This document shows positions 40,710-50,418 of a stretch of DNA of 64,000 nt, in pieces (the stretch's first letter is position 1; each line of letters starts with the position of its first letter). The stretch is from SZUA-229 sp964531165 (lineage in GTDB: Bacteria > Pseudomonadota > Gammaproteobacteria > SZUA-229). Both the position numbers and the translations under genes were made by a program. Location: NCBI GenBank assembly GCA_964531165.1, contig CAZHEA010000003.1, forward strand, positions 1-64,000. The letters are read 5' to 3'. A model generated the notes under the pieces. The model saw only the letters and a list, made by a program, of their open reading frames with translations, was not told the origin of the DNA and did not search any database.

Positions 40710-43025
40710 CTATTTAGGTGCGCTTTGGTTACGTAGCTGCTGAGAAAAAATATCAGGATCAGTTGTCGGTAGCTTACATGCCCCATATTCACAAACATAG
40801 GCGGTGGATTTATTATTTATCGCTACTTTACCTTTTGCGATTGCTATTATCCTGCTCTGAGTCTCAAGGTCGTCTCCTTGTGTCATAACCGACAGGGTAT
40901 GGTTGGGTAAAAAATGCTCACGGAGTGAATCAAGCATCAACTGCCCCTTAGAACTATTATCAGCTGGGTTAATAATAACAATTTCCTTTGCACTATCGTA
41001 GTAAAAATCAATAGCCAGTAGCATCTTTGAGAGGGCCATTGGATTATTGTTTAAAATAGATGAAAAATACTGCAGTGTTTTTTCGGCACGTTTTTGATAA
41101 CGGGTGTTCGAGGTGAATTGCGATAATCTGAGTAAATTAAGTACCTGTACTGAGTTTCCAGATGGTAGTGCACCGTCATAGCCGGGCTTTTCACGTGACA
41201 GCAGTTTCTCATGATTATTTCCAGTCATGTAATAACCACCATGGGTACTATCTTCGTAGTGTGTTTCTAAAATAGCATCGAGCTTGCTGGCTTCAAGTAC
41301 CCAGTAAATGTTATGAGTGGTTTCATATAGATCAAGTAAACCAGCTATCAAAAAAGCGTAATCATCAAGATAGGCGTTATGCGTTGCCTGTTTATGATGA
41401 TAACTTCGATATAGTTTGCCATTGTAATATAAGTTTTTAAGAATAAAGTTTGCAGCTTCAACCGCTTGCTGAGTATATTGTTTATTGTTGAGCACAAAAC
41501 CGGCCTTTGCAAATGCAGAAATCATCAGGCCATTCCAGGCCGTAATAATTTTTTCATCTCTCAATGGAGAAGGCCTTTTGTTGCGGCTTTGATAGAGCAG
41601 GTGCCTTGAGTCTAAAAGTAATACTTTTAATGTGTCGATTTTAATATTATTTAGTTTTGAAAATTCGCTTAAGGAGACCGGGGTATTTAAAATGTTACGG
41701 CTCTCAAAGTTACCGTTTTCAGATGTTGCATAATATTGACTGAAAATAGCAAAACGTTGTTTGCCTAATATGCTTAGTAGTTCATGGTTATCCCAGGTGA
41801 AATAATAACCTTCTTCCGTATGTAATGAAGGTGTTAGACTATCCGCATCGGTTGCTGAATAAAAGCCACCCTGATCTGATGTCATTTCGCGAATGATGTA
41901 GTTCAGAGTTTCCTCAACAATACGTTTGAAATTGTGGTTTCTGGTCAGTTGATACGCTTCAAGATAATCAATACTTAATAGTGCATTGTCATAAAGCATT
42001 TTTTCAAAATGCGGAACTAGCCATTCATTGTCTGTGGAATAGCGATGAAAACCTCCGCCAATCTGATCGTAAATTCCACCACTGGCCATTTTGGTTAGTG
42101 TAAGATTTACAATATTTAAAATGTCTTTATCACCCGTTTGAAGATAGCTACGCAGTAAAAAACCAACAGGTGTGGTGCTGGGGAATTTAGGAGCGTGACC
42201 AATACCGCCATAAAAACTATCAAAATTAGCTTTATAATATGCCGCTGCAAGTTTCATAGTGTCGGGACCGGGCAATGTTGTGCCAGCGATTGAAACTAAA
42301 TTATCCTGTAAAGTACGAGTGATTATTTTACTGGTTTCAGTGATTTTATCGGGTTGTAAAATATAAATTTGTTTTAACTGCGTTAACAAGCTTAACAGAC
42401 CGATATTTGCACCCCGGTCACCATCTCTTGCAGGAAAATAAGTGCCACCATAAAAAGGCTCCCGCTCTGGTGTTAGCCAGACGTTCATTGGCCAGCCACC
42501 GTTCTGGCCCATTGCATGAAGTGCTGCCATATATACAGCATCGATATCCGGGCGCTGCTCACGGTCAACCTTTATTGCAATATAGTTTTGATTAATAAAT
42601 GTTGCAATTTCAAGATCTTCAAATGATTCTTCCTCCATCACGTGGCACCAGTGACAGGTTGAGTAACCGACACTTAGAAGTACCGGCAGATTGAGCTTTT
42701 TTGCAGCTTTAAACGCCTCATCTCCCCATGGATACCAGTTAACTGGATTATGAGCATGCTGTAAAAGGTAGGGGCTGGTTTGTAGAAAAAGTCGATTGGT
42801 ATATTTTGCTTTGCCCGTTGAAGTAAGGTGTTTGGTTCGCGGCTTATAGTCGGTCCCCCGTTGTTGCTGTGTTTTTAACAGTTTGCTGATGAGCTGTGGA
42901 GTATATTTTTCTATTCCTGGTGGAGTGCCGTTAAAACTTTCAGATTTGACATCTGCGTAACACAGCTCAGTTACGCTAAGCAGTATGAATATGATGGACG
43001 AAATATAGCTAAGCAGTGATATCAT
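40710..43025 (-). CDS. YyaL/SPATA20-type thioredoxin-domain protein
   Basis: 771 residues. A signal peptide or N-terminal anchor is followed by a DUF255 thioredoxin-like domain (about 75-235): NRLFLQTSPYLLQHAHNPVNWYPWGDEAF, CHWCHVMEEESF with a CxxC-type site, and GGWPMNVWLTPEREPFYGGTYFP. An (alpha/alpha)6 barrel related to cellobiose epimerase-type folds makes up the remainder (KFPSTTPVGFLLRSY, GGFHRYSTDNEWLVPHFEKMLYDNALL). The family is widespread and of uncertain function, possibly redox or glycan related. The N-terminal leader suggests envelope location, unlike many cytoplasmic members. Confidence 0.9.
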   Translation of the reverse strand: MISLLSYISSIIFILLSVTELCYADVKSESFNGTPPGIEKYTPQLISKLLKTQQQRGTDYKPRTKHLTSTGKAKYTNRLFLQTSPYLLQHAHNPVNWYPWGDEAFKAAKKLNLPVLLSVGYSTCHWCHVMEEESFEDLEIATFINQNYIAIKVDREQRPDIDAVYMAALHAMGQNGGWPMNVWLTPEREPFYGGTYFPARDGDRGANIGLLSLLTQLKQIYILQPDKITETSKIITRTLQDNLVSIAGTTLPGPDTMKLAAAYYKANFDSFYGGIGHAPKFPSTTPVGFLLRSYLQTGDKDILNIVNLTLTKMASGGIYDQIGGGFHRYSTDNEWLVPHFEKMLYDNALLSIDYLEAYQLTRNHNFKRIVEETLNYIIREMTSDQGGFYSATDADSLTPSLHTEEGYYFTWDNHELLSILGKQRFAIFSQYYATSENGNFESRNILNTPVSLSEFSKLNNIKIDTLKVLLLDSRHLLYQSRNKRPSPLRDEKIITAWNGLMISAFAKAGFVLNNKQYTQQAVEAANFILKNLYYNGKLYRSYHHKQATHNAYLDDYAFLIAGLLDLYETTHNIYWVLEASKLDAILETHYEDSTHGGYYMTGNNHEKLLSREKPGYDGALPSGNSVQVLNLLRLSQFTSNTRYQKRAEKTLQYFSSILNNNPMALSKMLLAIDFYYDSAKEIVIINPADNSSKGQLMLDSLREHFLPNHTLSVMTQGDDLETQSRIIAIAKGKVAINNKSTAYVCEYGACKLPTTDPDIFSQQLRNQSAPK

Positions 43026-43267
43026 AGGTACTTGTCAATAGAGTTTAATAATGATGAAAAGATAAGCATATTAATGCTCACGTATTTAATAATACAGGTG
43101 AAGGCTTTGAAATACTATTATATAGCGTCATAACAGGCTAACTACGTCATTGCAATAGTGCTGCTATAATCGCAAATTTTCTATTGTTAGCGTAATACGC
43201 TATGCTGATATTATTTTCTAATGACGTTTTATCTGTTTTAAGCAGAAAATTATAAAGGATACTATTA

Positions 43268-44179
43268 ATGAAATTTTACCAGAAAATACTCATATCGATA
43301 TTCGTTACAGTAAATTTATATAGCACTGTCGTATCAGCTAAAGCAATAAATGATGAATATAGTGATGTAGACATTAAAACCATTAATCTGGGGCATGGTA
43401 TTTATATGCTAATGGGTAAGGGTGGAAATATTGGTGTGTCAGTTGGTGATGATGGCGTATTCATGATTGATGACCAGTTCGCACCACTAACAGAAAAAAT
43501 TAAACAGGCAATATCTGAAATTACAGATAAACCTATCCGCTTTATGATAAATACGCATTGGCATTATGATCATACAGGCGGTAATGAAAATTTAGGGCAG
43601 GACGGTGTTGTTATTGTCGCACATGATAATGTATATAAACGTATGAGTAAGGATGGGTTTATAAAGGCATTTAATAAAAAAATACCGGCGGCAGTCGATG
43701 TTGCGCTACCTGTGATCACCTTTAATGATGAAATTACTTTTCATCTTAATCAGCAGGATATAGAAGTTATTCATCAACAAAATGCCCATACTGACGGTGA
43801 CAGTATCGTGATTTTTAAATCTGCCAATGTTGTGCATATGGGGGATACTTTTTTTAATGGTATGTACCCGTTTATCGATGCTTCAAGTGAAGGCAGCATC
43901 GCAGGTATGATTAAGTCGGTAGATTTTGTGCTGACAATGGTTGATGACAAAACTAGCATTATACCCGGACATGGTCCATTAGGTGATAAACGCTCACTAA
44001 AGGAATACAGGGAAATGTTAGTCACCGTTGAGGCGCGTATGCAAAAGTTGATGGATGAAGGTAAATCAATGCAACAGATTATAGCGCTTAAACCTAATGC
44101 AGACCTGGATAAAAAATGGGGTGCAGGTTTTTTAAACGCTGAAGTATTTCTAAAAATATTGAATTCAGCTATGCCTTAA
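43268..44179 (+). CDS. Exported MBL-fold metallo-hydrolase
   Basis: 303 residues. A signal peptide (about 1-25) is followed by a metallo-beta-lactamase fold with the zinc ligands HWHYDH (96-101), AHTDGD (His near 174), MGDTFF (Asp near 194) and PGHGPL (His near 239). The ligand set is complete. Proteins of this shape include cyclic or lactone-type hydrolases as well as B-type beta-lactamases; the TGGNENLG and GDTFFNGMYP segments are more like the broad 'MBL fold hydrolase' group than clinical beta-lactamases. It lies upstream of the xdhC/ior locus and converges with the MocA-like gene. Confidence 0.88.
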   Translation: MKFYQKILISIFVTVNLYSTVVSAKAINDEYSDVDIKTINLGHGIYMLMGKGGNIGVSVGDDGVFMIDDQFAPLTEKIKQAISEITDKPIRFMINTHWHYDHTGGNENLGQDGVVIVAHDNVYKRMSKDGFIKAFNKKIPAAVDVALPVITFNDEITFHLNQQDIEVIHQQNAHTDGDSIVIFKSANVVHMGDTFFNGMYPFIDASSEGSIAGMIKSVDFVLTMVDDKTSIIPGHGPLGDKRSLKEYREMLVTVEARMQKLMDEGKSMQQIIALKPNADLDKKWGAGFLNAEVFLKILNSAMP

Positions 44180-44231
44180 TCGTTGGGGTTCAGTTGTGAT
44201 TTATGGCTTATCTGTATATCGGCGTTTTATC

Positions 44232-44852
44232 TTAGGTAAGGCTTTTTAATAGTCTGTTTAATTTTTTTAAGTCCTGAGCGATATCTATATCCTGGTGGAT
44301 AAACTTATCAGTGGTGATGATCTCTCTGACTGCTGTTGAATGATTTCTTATTATAGATTTAGCACCAGTGTCTCCAGTGAGTTTGCTAAGTTCTGTGTAG
44401 TAACGTTTGCCAAAGTAGACGGGATGGCCGGGTTTACTATTGAATACGGGTAAGATAATAGCATTATTAGTGGCATTATTTGCCTTGTCGAGTATGGTTT
44501 TATAAGTCTGTTGTTTTATGAGTGGCATATCACCGAGACAGAATAACCATCCGTCTTGCTTTGGACAACATTTAACCACATGGGAAATCGTCTTCCCTAA
44601 CCCGGTGTTTTCTCCGTCAGGTATAATTAAATGCCTGATGTTATATTTATCAGCCGTTTTTATTAATGTTGAATTGTTTTCATTTATGGCGATCAGTACA
44701 TTAGGCGTAATATTGTTAATGACCCTGCAGATGTATATAGCCATGGGTAGACTATTTATTTGTATCCGTGTCTTATCACTATTAAACCGGTTACTTTTAC
44801 CGGCGGCAAGGACGATGGCCTGAATGTCATTATCAATGTTTTTATCGGCCAT
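44232..44852 (-). CDS. MocA-like molybdenum cofactor nucleotidyltransferase
   Basis: 206 residues, a GT-A fold NTP-transferase. The start IQAIVLAAGKSNRFNSDKTRIQINSLPM carries the LAAGxSxRFG-like NTP loop and lysine. GWLFCLGDMPLI holds the metal-binding Asp, and PGHPVYFGKRYYTEL with TGDTGAKSII is typical of MocA/MobA-like enzymes. MocA transfers CMP to molybdopterin to give the cytosine dinucleotide cofactor used by xanthine-dehydrogenase-family enzymes. That matches the iorAB genes about 1.2 kb upstream. Its start overlaps the xdhC 3' end by eleven bases, so the two are translationally coupled. Confidence 0.88.
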   Translation of the reverse strand: MADKNIDNDIQAIVLAAGKSNRFNSDKTRIQINSLPMAIYICRVINNITPNVLIAINENNSTLIKTADKYNIRHLIIPDGENTGLGKTISHVVKCCPKQDGWLFCLGDMPLIKQQTYKTILDKANNATNNAIILPVFNSKPGHPVYFGKRYYTELSKLTGDTGAKSIIRNHSTAVREIITTDKFIHQDIDIAQDLKKLNRLLKSLT

Positions 44853-45813
44853 TATTTTTTGGTCGGTTTTTCAAGCTAATTAATTCAGCAAAAATCGATA
44901 TGGCTATTTCTGCTGGTGTTCTACTTGATATGTCAAGTCCAATAGGGGCGTGAAGTTTATTGATGTCATTGTCGTTTAAATCTAAATATTGTAGTCGTTT
45001 AATTCTTGCGGTATTACTCTTTTTCGAACCGATGGCACCAACATAAAACAGATCAAGTTCGAGTGCCGTCATTAATGCCATATCGTCTAGCTTAGGGTCA
45101 TGACTTAGCGAGAGTACAATGCTGAATGTATCGTTTGCAAATTTTCTTACCGCATCATCCGGCATCAGTCGAGTCAGGTTGCAATCCTGATTTTGCCATG
45201 CAAGTCTATAGTCTTCCCTGGGCTCGCAAATGGTAAGCTTAAATTCAAGCATTTGTGCAAGCGGTAGAATATAACTGGCAATTTGATTGGCGCCAATCAC
45301 TAAAATTTTCCAGGCTGGTCCGAAGGTTTTAATCAGTGTTATGTCGTCATAGAAAAAATCTTCGGTATTTTTATCGGCTATATCTAATGATGAGGTTTGG
45401 TTTTGTATATCGAGTATGCGGCAAACCCGATTACCCGCATTTAATAAATCAAGAATACGTATAAATTGTTCTCTATATGTGATTTTTTCAACACAGATAA
45501 CTAATGATGCGCCACAGGGAATATTGATCTTAATGTTTTCTTCATTGGCAGAGTAATGTAAAGTTTTTATATATGAATCATCGAAAAAACCGTGCTTATG
45601 CTTGAGCTGCAGATCATCTTCAATGCAGCCACCTGAAACCGATCCGTAAATGTGGTTATGCTGGCTAATTATCATTAAAGACCCGGCTGGACGTGCAGAT
45701 GATCCCCAGGTTTTAACGACTGTGCATAGTAATAGATATGAGTCTGAGCCCGAGGCTAGTAACTCAATTGACTTTTTGATGATTTCTTTATCTGCGTATT
45801 CGGTAGCTACCAT
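44842..45813 (-). CDS. xdhC: XdhC-family molybdenum cofactor insertion protein
   Basis: 323 residues. The N-terminal XdhC_CoxI domain (ATEYADKEIIKKSIELLASG..., VVKTWGSSARPAGSLMIIS, SGGCIEDDL) is followed by a NAD(P)-binding-like XdhC_C domain (WKILVIGANQIASYILPLAQ, VLSLSHDPKLDDMALMTALELDLFYVGAIGSKK). XdhC binds and sulfurates the molybdenum cofactor and delivers it to the large subunit of xanthine-dehydrogenase-like enzymes. It is divergently oriented to iorAB, from which 259 bases separate it. It is followed by the MocA-like gene on the same strand. Confidence 0.9.
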   Translation of the reverse strand: MVATEYADKEIIKKSIELLASGSDSYLLLCTVVKTWGSSARPAGSLMIISQHNHIYGSVSGGCIEDDLQLKHKHGFFDDSYIKTLHYSANEENIKINIPCGASLVICVEKITYREQFIRILDLLNAGNRVCRILDIQNQTSSLDIADKNTEDFFYDDITLIKTFGPAWKILVIGANQIASYILPLAQMLEFKLTICEPREDYRLAWQNQDCNLTRLMPDDAVRKFANDTFSIVLSLSHDPKLDDMALMTALELDLFYVGAIGSKKSNTARIKRLQYLDLNDNDINKLHAPIGLDISSRTPAEIAISIFAELISLKNRPKNNGR

Positions 45814-46072
45814 CGCATGTCTGCCATTTTATCCTGTATTTATACGATTGATTCTAATGTTGAAGCTGGGTATTATCGATATTCACATGAATTTAACTAA
45901 TGAAATATATGTATCCATGTGGTAATTTAGTTTAAGGATTCCAGGTGTTCATTTAAGAATATAAAGCAATTTAATACTTAAATACATAATATCTTAACAA
46001 CGGATTTTAATGTTAGTCATAATCGCTTAATGCCTGGATAATTTTCATAACTCAGTATACATAATCATTATT

Positions 46073-46558
46073 ATGCAAACTACAAATACATATACCTTTA
46101 GCGTAAATAAACAGTCTTATACTCTCGAATTGCCCGCTGATATTCCATTGTTATGGGTGCTGCGCGATTATATAAAGTTGCCCGGAACTAAATACGGCTG
46201 CGGTATTGGTGCATGCGGGGCTTGTATGGTATTGGTTTCAGATCAATTGACACAATCTTGTTTGATTACGGCTGAGCAATTCAAAGATAAAAATATTACA
46301 ACCATTGAAGGTTTAGCTAATGATAGTCTGCATAAAGTTCAGCAGGCCTGGCTGGATAATGGCGTTGTTCAATGTGGTTATTGCCAGTCTGGACAAATCA
46401 TGGCAGCAGTGTCATTAATGAATTTGAAAACGCCACCTGATCATCTTCAAATAAAAAGCGTAATGTCGAAAGTTCTGTGTCGTTGTGGTACTTATCCGCG
46501 TATTAATAAAGCGCTTGTTAATTTACTTGAGTCAGATGAAAGTAATGCCAATGAATAA
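46073..46558 (+). CDS. iorA: Isoquinoline 1-oxidoreductase-type [2Fe-2S] subunit
   Basis: 161 residues, the small subunit of a molybdenum hydroxylase. The N-terminal plant-type ferredoxin cluster is GCGIGACGACMVL; the C-terminal helical [2Fe-2S] cluster is QCGYCQSGQIM with VLCRCGTYPRI. The two clusters pass electrons from the Mo site to an external acceptor. There is no FAD subunit in the locus, as expected for the Ior/Qor-type two-subunit enzymes. It overlaps the large subunit by eight bases. No clear ribosome-binding site is present before the ATG. Confidence 0.92.
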   Translation: MQTTNTYTFSVNKQSYTLELPADIPLLWVLRDYIKLPGTKYGCGIGACGACMVLVSDQLTQSCLITAEQFKDKNITTIEGLANDSLHKVQQAWLDNGVVQCGYCQSGQIMAAVSLMNLKTPPDHLQIKSVMSKVLCRCGTYPRINKALVNLLESDESNANE

Positions 46559-48710
46559 AATTGATAGAAGAGAGTTTATAAAGTTATCTGTAACGGGTAG
46601 TGCTTTTCTGGCTATCGGTTTAAACGTGTCACTGGCACAATCATCAACTCCCTCGACAGACAAAAAAGTAAACTTTTCATCCAGTTTGTGGATTAAAATT
46701 GATATAGATAATAAATGTGTACTCAATATACCCGAGTCAGAAATGGGGCAGGGTATCTATACTGGGCTGGCGACATTGTTGGCTGAAGAACTGGACCTTA
46801 ACTGGTCTGATGTAACAGTTGAGCGGGCGCCGTCTTTAAATGTTTATGGTTATCAGTCAACAGGTGGTAGTACCAGTATTAAAAAACGCTGGATTAAATT
46901 CAGAGAAATAGGTGCATTAGCACGTCAAATGCTAGTTCAGGCAGCAGCTAAAAAGTGGGCCATTCCTGTCAATAAGTGCTACACAGAAAATGCAACGGTG
47001 TATAGCTCAGTTAATCATCAAAGCATTAAGTATTCCGAGCTTATTGAGCTGGCTAATCAGTTAACCATACCTGACAATGCACTACTTAAAGATAACCATC
47101 AGTTTAAACTAATTGGTAAAACTACAGCACGTATTGATTCCCTTGATAAGGTGAAAGGTAAAGCTGTATTCGGCATTGACGTGCAGTTAGCGAATATGAT
47201 ATTTGCGACAACGCTACACCCACCTGTTTTTGGTGCAACGGTAGGCAAGATTAATGACAGTAAAGCGATTGAGATTCACGGTGTTATAAAAATATTCAAA
47301 ATAGACAATGCTGTCGCAGTTGTTGCAGATAATAGCTGGAGTGCATTTAAGGCAGCTAAACTATTAGAGATAGAGTGGCAAAACAACCATAGCGTAATCG
47401 ATAGTGCATTGATTCGAGAAAAATCATTAGCCGCATTAAAATCACCGTCATCTATTGCCAGTGAAAAAGGTAATGTTTTTTCTGAAAAATATAAGAATGA
47501 AGTGTCGGCAATCTATTCAGCACCATTTCAGGCACATGCTACGATGGAACCAATGAATTGTACGGCACATATTCATGATGGAGTTTGTGAAATATGGGCG
47601 CCGACACAATCACCGAGCAGAGCTAAATCTGCAGCTAAAAAACATTATTACAATACTGCAGATCGTATTTATGCAAAGGCCAGGTCATTGCTTAAAGCCG
47701 ATGAAGTTGAAGATATTATAGTTAATACCACTTTCTCCGGAGGTGGTTTTGGACGTCGATTGCAGCAGGATTTTGTTGCTGAAGCAGTTCAAATTGCTAA
47801 GCGGTTCGAGCACCCGGTAAAATTAATCTGGAGTCGTGAAGAAGATGTACAACATGATTTTTACCGACCGGTTGCCTATACCAGCTTAAAAGCGAATTTA
47901 GACAGTAGTGGCTATCCGTCATCACTTGTTCACCATCTGGCCTCGCCATCGATAAAAGAGAGTTTATGGCCAGGGGCTTTATCGAAAAAAAATGCTATTG
48001 ATTCGGTCGCTGTGGATGGCGCTTCAAATTCGGCTTATGATATTGATAACCATAAAGTACAATATTCGCATGTTGAAACACCAGTACCATTGGGTTTCTG
48101 GCGTTCTGTGGGTTCATCTATTAATGCTTTTCATCTGGAGTGTTTTATTGATGAGTTAGCACATAAAGCAGGTATCGATAGCCTGCTTTATCGGCAGGAA
48201 TTATTGCATTTAAATCCTCGTTTATTACAGACATTAACTCGTGTAAGTGAAATGTCAGGCTGGAAAAAAGACCCAAATGCTTATTATGGAATAGCTTGTC
48301 ATACATCTTATGGAAGCCATGTTTCACAGGTTGCAAAAGTGATAACGCGCAACGATGAGCTGATAATAGATCATGTTTATTGTGTCATTGACTGTGGTTT
48401 TGTTGTTAATCCGGATATTGTTAAGGCACAGTTGGAAGGCAGTATTATATTTGGTTTAAGCGCGCTGTTTAGTGAAATAAAGATATCTAAAGGCAAGGTT
48501 CAACAAAGTAATTTCCATGATTTTCCTATCTTAACTTTCCAGCAATCACCCTCTATTAGCAGTGAAATTATCAATAGTCCAGAAGACCCGGGCGGGGTAG
48601 GTGAGCCTGGTGTACCGCCCGCAATTCCGGCAGTTTTAAATGCTATGTTTTCTGCTACCGGCAAGAGAATTCGTCATCTACCAGTCCAAGCTTCTGATTT
48701 TAGTTTATAA
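46551..48710 (+). CDS. iorB: Isoquinoline 1-oxidoreductase-type molybdopterin subunit
   Basis: 719 residues from ATG 46551; earlier in-frame starts overlap iorA more deeply, and GAAAG lies eight bases upstream. A twin-arginine signal, DRREFIKLSVTGSAFLAIG, marks export of the folded enzyme. The two-domain aldehyde-oxidase/xanthine-dehydrogenase fold has ESEMGQGIYTGLATLLAEELDL, STGGSTSIKKRW, TFSGGGFGRRLQQDF, PVPLGFWRSVG and the C-terminal GGVGEPGVPP, which carries the catalytic glutamate. It hydroxylates an N-heterocycle or aldehyde; the true substrate is unknown. The next gene starts two bases after the stop. Confidence 0.92.
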   Translation: MNKIDRREFIKLSVTGSAFLAIGLNVSLAQSSTPSTDKKVNFSSSLWIKIDIDNKCVLNIPESEMGQGIYTGLATLLAEELDLNWSDVTVERAPSLNVYGYQSTGGSTSIKKRWIKFREIGALARQMLVQAAAKKWAIPVNKCYTENATVYSSVNHQSIKYSELIELANQLTIPDNALLKDNHQFKLIGKTTARIDSLDKVKGKAVFGIDVQLANMIFATTLHPPVFGATVGKINDSKAIEIHGVIKIFKIDNAVAVVADNSWSAFKAAKLLEIEWQNNHSVIDSALIREKSLAALKSPSSIASEKGNVFSEKYKNEVSAIYSAPFQAHATMEPMNCTAHIHDGVCEIWAPTQSPSRAKSAAKKHYYNTADRIYAKARSLLKADEVEDIIVNTTFSGGGFGRRLQQDFVAEAVQIAKRFEHPVKLIWSREEDVQHDFYRPVAYTSLKANLDSSGYPSSLVHHLASPSIKESLWPGALSKKNAIDSVAVDGASNSAYDIDNHKVQYSHVETPVPLGFWRSVGSSINAFHLECFIDELAHKAGIDSLLYRQELLHLNPRLLQTLTRVSEMSGWKKDPNAYYGIACHTSYGSHVSQVAKVITRNDELIIDHVYCVIDCGFVVNPDIVKAQLEGSIIFGLSALFSEIKISKGKVQQSNFHDFPILTFQQSPSISSEIINSPEDPGGVGEPGVPPAIPAVLNAMFSATGKRIRHLPVQASDFSL

Positions 48711-48712
48711 AC

Positions 48713-49405
48713 ATGCAGTCTCAATTGCTTGATTCGGTCAATACAGTGCAAACCCCTGAAGGTATTGATATTCATCTAAGGCTTGCGGGAATATGGCCAA
48801 GAAGTGTTGCGTGGTTAATTGATGTTGTAATACGTAGTGTAGTGTATGTTGCACTGGCTATACTCACACGATTTTTTGGTGATTTTGGTGCGGGCTTGAT
48901 GTTAATTGCATTCTTTTTTATGGAATGGTTTTACCCGGTTTTATTCGAAGTATTTAATAATGGTATGACACCGGGTAAAAAATATCTAAAAATACAGGTG
49001 CTAAATAGTGATGGTACACCGATTGGCTGGTCTGCATCATTACTGCGTAATATTTTGCGGACGGTTGACTTTCTACCGTTTTTTTATGGGCTTGGTTTTA
49101 TATCAATGTTAATGAATAATCGATTTCAAAGGCTTGGTGATCTTGCTGCAGACACCATTGTCGTTTATGACAAAGGCATATCAGGTATACAGGTTATTCC
49201 ACAATATGCGCATTTAAAAGCTGACTATCCTTTAAGTTTACAAGAGCAGCAATCTATTATTCGTTATGCTGAACGCTGTAGTCAATTATCTGATGAGCGT
49301 TTACAGGAGCTTGCAGAGTTCTTAAATTCTGTTGATGTTAAGGATCATAAAATGACTAAAGAAAAGCTTCTCGGTATCGCTAATGGATTAGTAGGTCATC
49401 GATGA
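48713..49405 (+). CDS. RDD-family membrane protein
   Basis: 230 residues. An N-terminal RDD domain (about 15-145) has three membrane helices and the RLAGIWPRSVAWLIDVVIR start (Arg, Asp pair), then GMTPGKKYLKIQV and FQRLGDLAADTIVVYDK. A soluble helical tail follows. RDD proteins are thought to be transporters or subunit-like membrane proteins; in this genomic context RDD heads the MoxR-DUF58 cluster. It begins two bases after iorB and its stop overlaps the SpoIIM start by four bases (ATGA). Confidence 0.88.
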   Translation: MQSQLLDSVNTVQTPEGIDIHLRLAGIWPRSVAWLIDVVIRSVVYVALAILTRFFGDFGAGLMLIAFFFMEWFYPVLFEVFNNGMTPGKKYLKIQVLNSDGTPIGWSASLLRNILRTVDFLPFFYGLGFISMLMNNRFQRLGDLAADTIVVYDKGISGIQVIPQYAHLKADYPLSLQEQQSIIRYAERCSQLSDERLQELAEFLNSVDVKDHKMTKEKLLGIANGLVGHR

Positions 49406-50418
49406 AGCAGGCTGATTTTGAAAAAAAATATTCAGTATTCTGGCTCGAAATTGAAAACAGTTTATCTATTCACGTTAATCGCACTATGACAGATGAAGCG
49501 ACGAAGGGAAAAATATTTAAACGCGGACGTTACGCACAAGGACCGGCAGATGATTTTCCAGAAAAATACCGATTAATTTGTCATCATTTATCGCTGGCGC
49601 GTTCGAGACATTACAGCCCATTACTGGTTGAACGACTCGAACGCCTGGTTATCCATGCGCATCAGGTTTTCTATAAACGTAAATCACATTTAATTTCATC
49701 AGTTTTAATCTATTTTACTTCTGGTTTTGCACAATCTATTCGAACAGAGTGGCGTTGGGTATTATTATCCGGCGTGCTGTTTTTTGGTACCTTATCTGCC
49801 ATGTTAATTACATTGCAATTTTACCCGGATATGGTCTATACAGTTATTTCAGCTGAACAATTATCATCGATGGAGTCGATGTACAATCCGCAATTGCGGG
49901 AAATGGGCCGAGAGCGTGGAGCCGGTAGTGATTTTCAAATGTTTGGATATTATATTTTCAATAATACCAGTATAGGATTGAAAACGTTTGCCAGTGGTTT
50001 GTTGTTAGGTATAGGGACCGTGTTGGCGTTGATCTTTAATGGTTTAACTATCGGTGGAGTCGCTGGTTATTTAACCTATATTGGATATGGTTCTACTTTT
50101 TGGCCGTTTGTGTCAGGCCATAGTGCACTTGAGTTAACAGCAATTGTATTTTCTGGTGCCGCTGGTTTTAAACTTGCATTTTCTATTATTAGTCCGGGTA
50201 GAAAACATCGTTTATTGTCATTAAAAGACAGTGCAAAAGACGCTGTATATATGATGTATGGTGTTGTAGTGATGTTCGTAATGGCGGCATTCGTAGAAGC
50301 TTACTGGTCTTCTATGGCAGGTGTTCCGTCATTAATAAAATACAGTGTTGGAATTATAAGCTGGTTATTACTATTGGCATATTTTGTTTTTTCAGGTCGT
50401 CAGTATGCAACTCGATAA
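49402..50418 (+). CDS. SpoIIM-like membrane protein
   Basis: 338 residues. The N-terminal ~100 residues are soluble and basic; four or five membrane helices follow (about 118-140, 186-230, 240-262, 288-305, 315-332). The DFQMFGYYIFNNTSIGLKTFASGLLLGIGTVLALIFNGLTIGGVAGYLTY segment is the core of the 'stage II sporulation M' superfamily. In non-sporulating bacteria this family is part of the MoxR-linked cluster and has no known sporulation role. Overlaps its neighbours by 4 and 14 bases. Confidence 0.86.
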   Translation: MKQADFEKKYSVFWLEIENSLSIHVNRTMTDEATKGKIFKRGRYAQGPADDFPEKYRLICHHLSLARSRHYSPLLVERLERLVIHAHQVFYKRKSHLISSVLIYFTSGFAQSIRTEWRWVLLSGVLFFGTLSAMLITLQFYPDMVYTVISAEQLSSMESMYNPQLREMGRERGAGSDFQMFGYYIFNNTSIGLKTFASGLLLGIGTVLALIFNGLTIGGVAGYLTYIGYGSTFWPFVSGHSALELTAIVFSGAAGFKLAFSIISPGRKHRLLSLKDSAKDAVYMMYGVVVMFVMAAFVEAYWSSMAGVPSLIKYSVGIISWLLLLAYFVFSGRQYATR

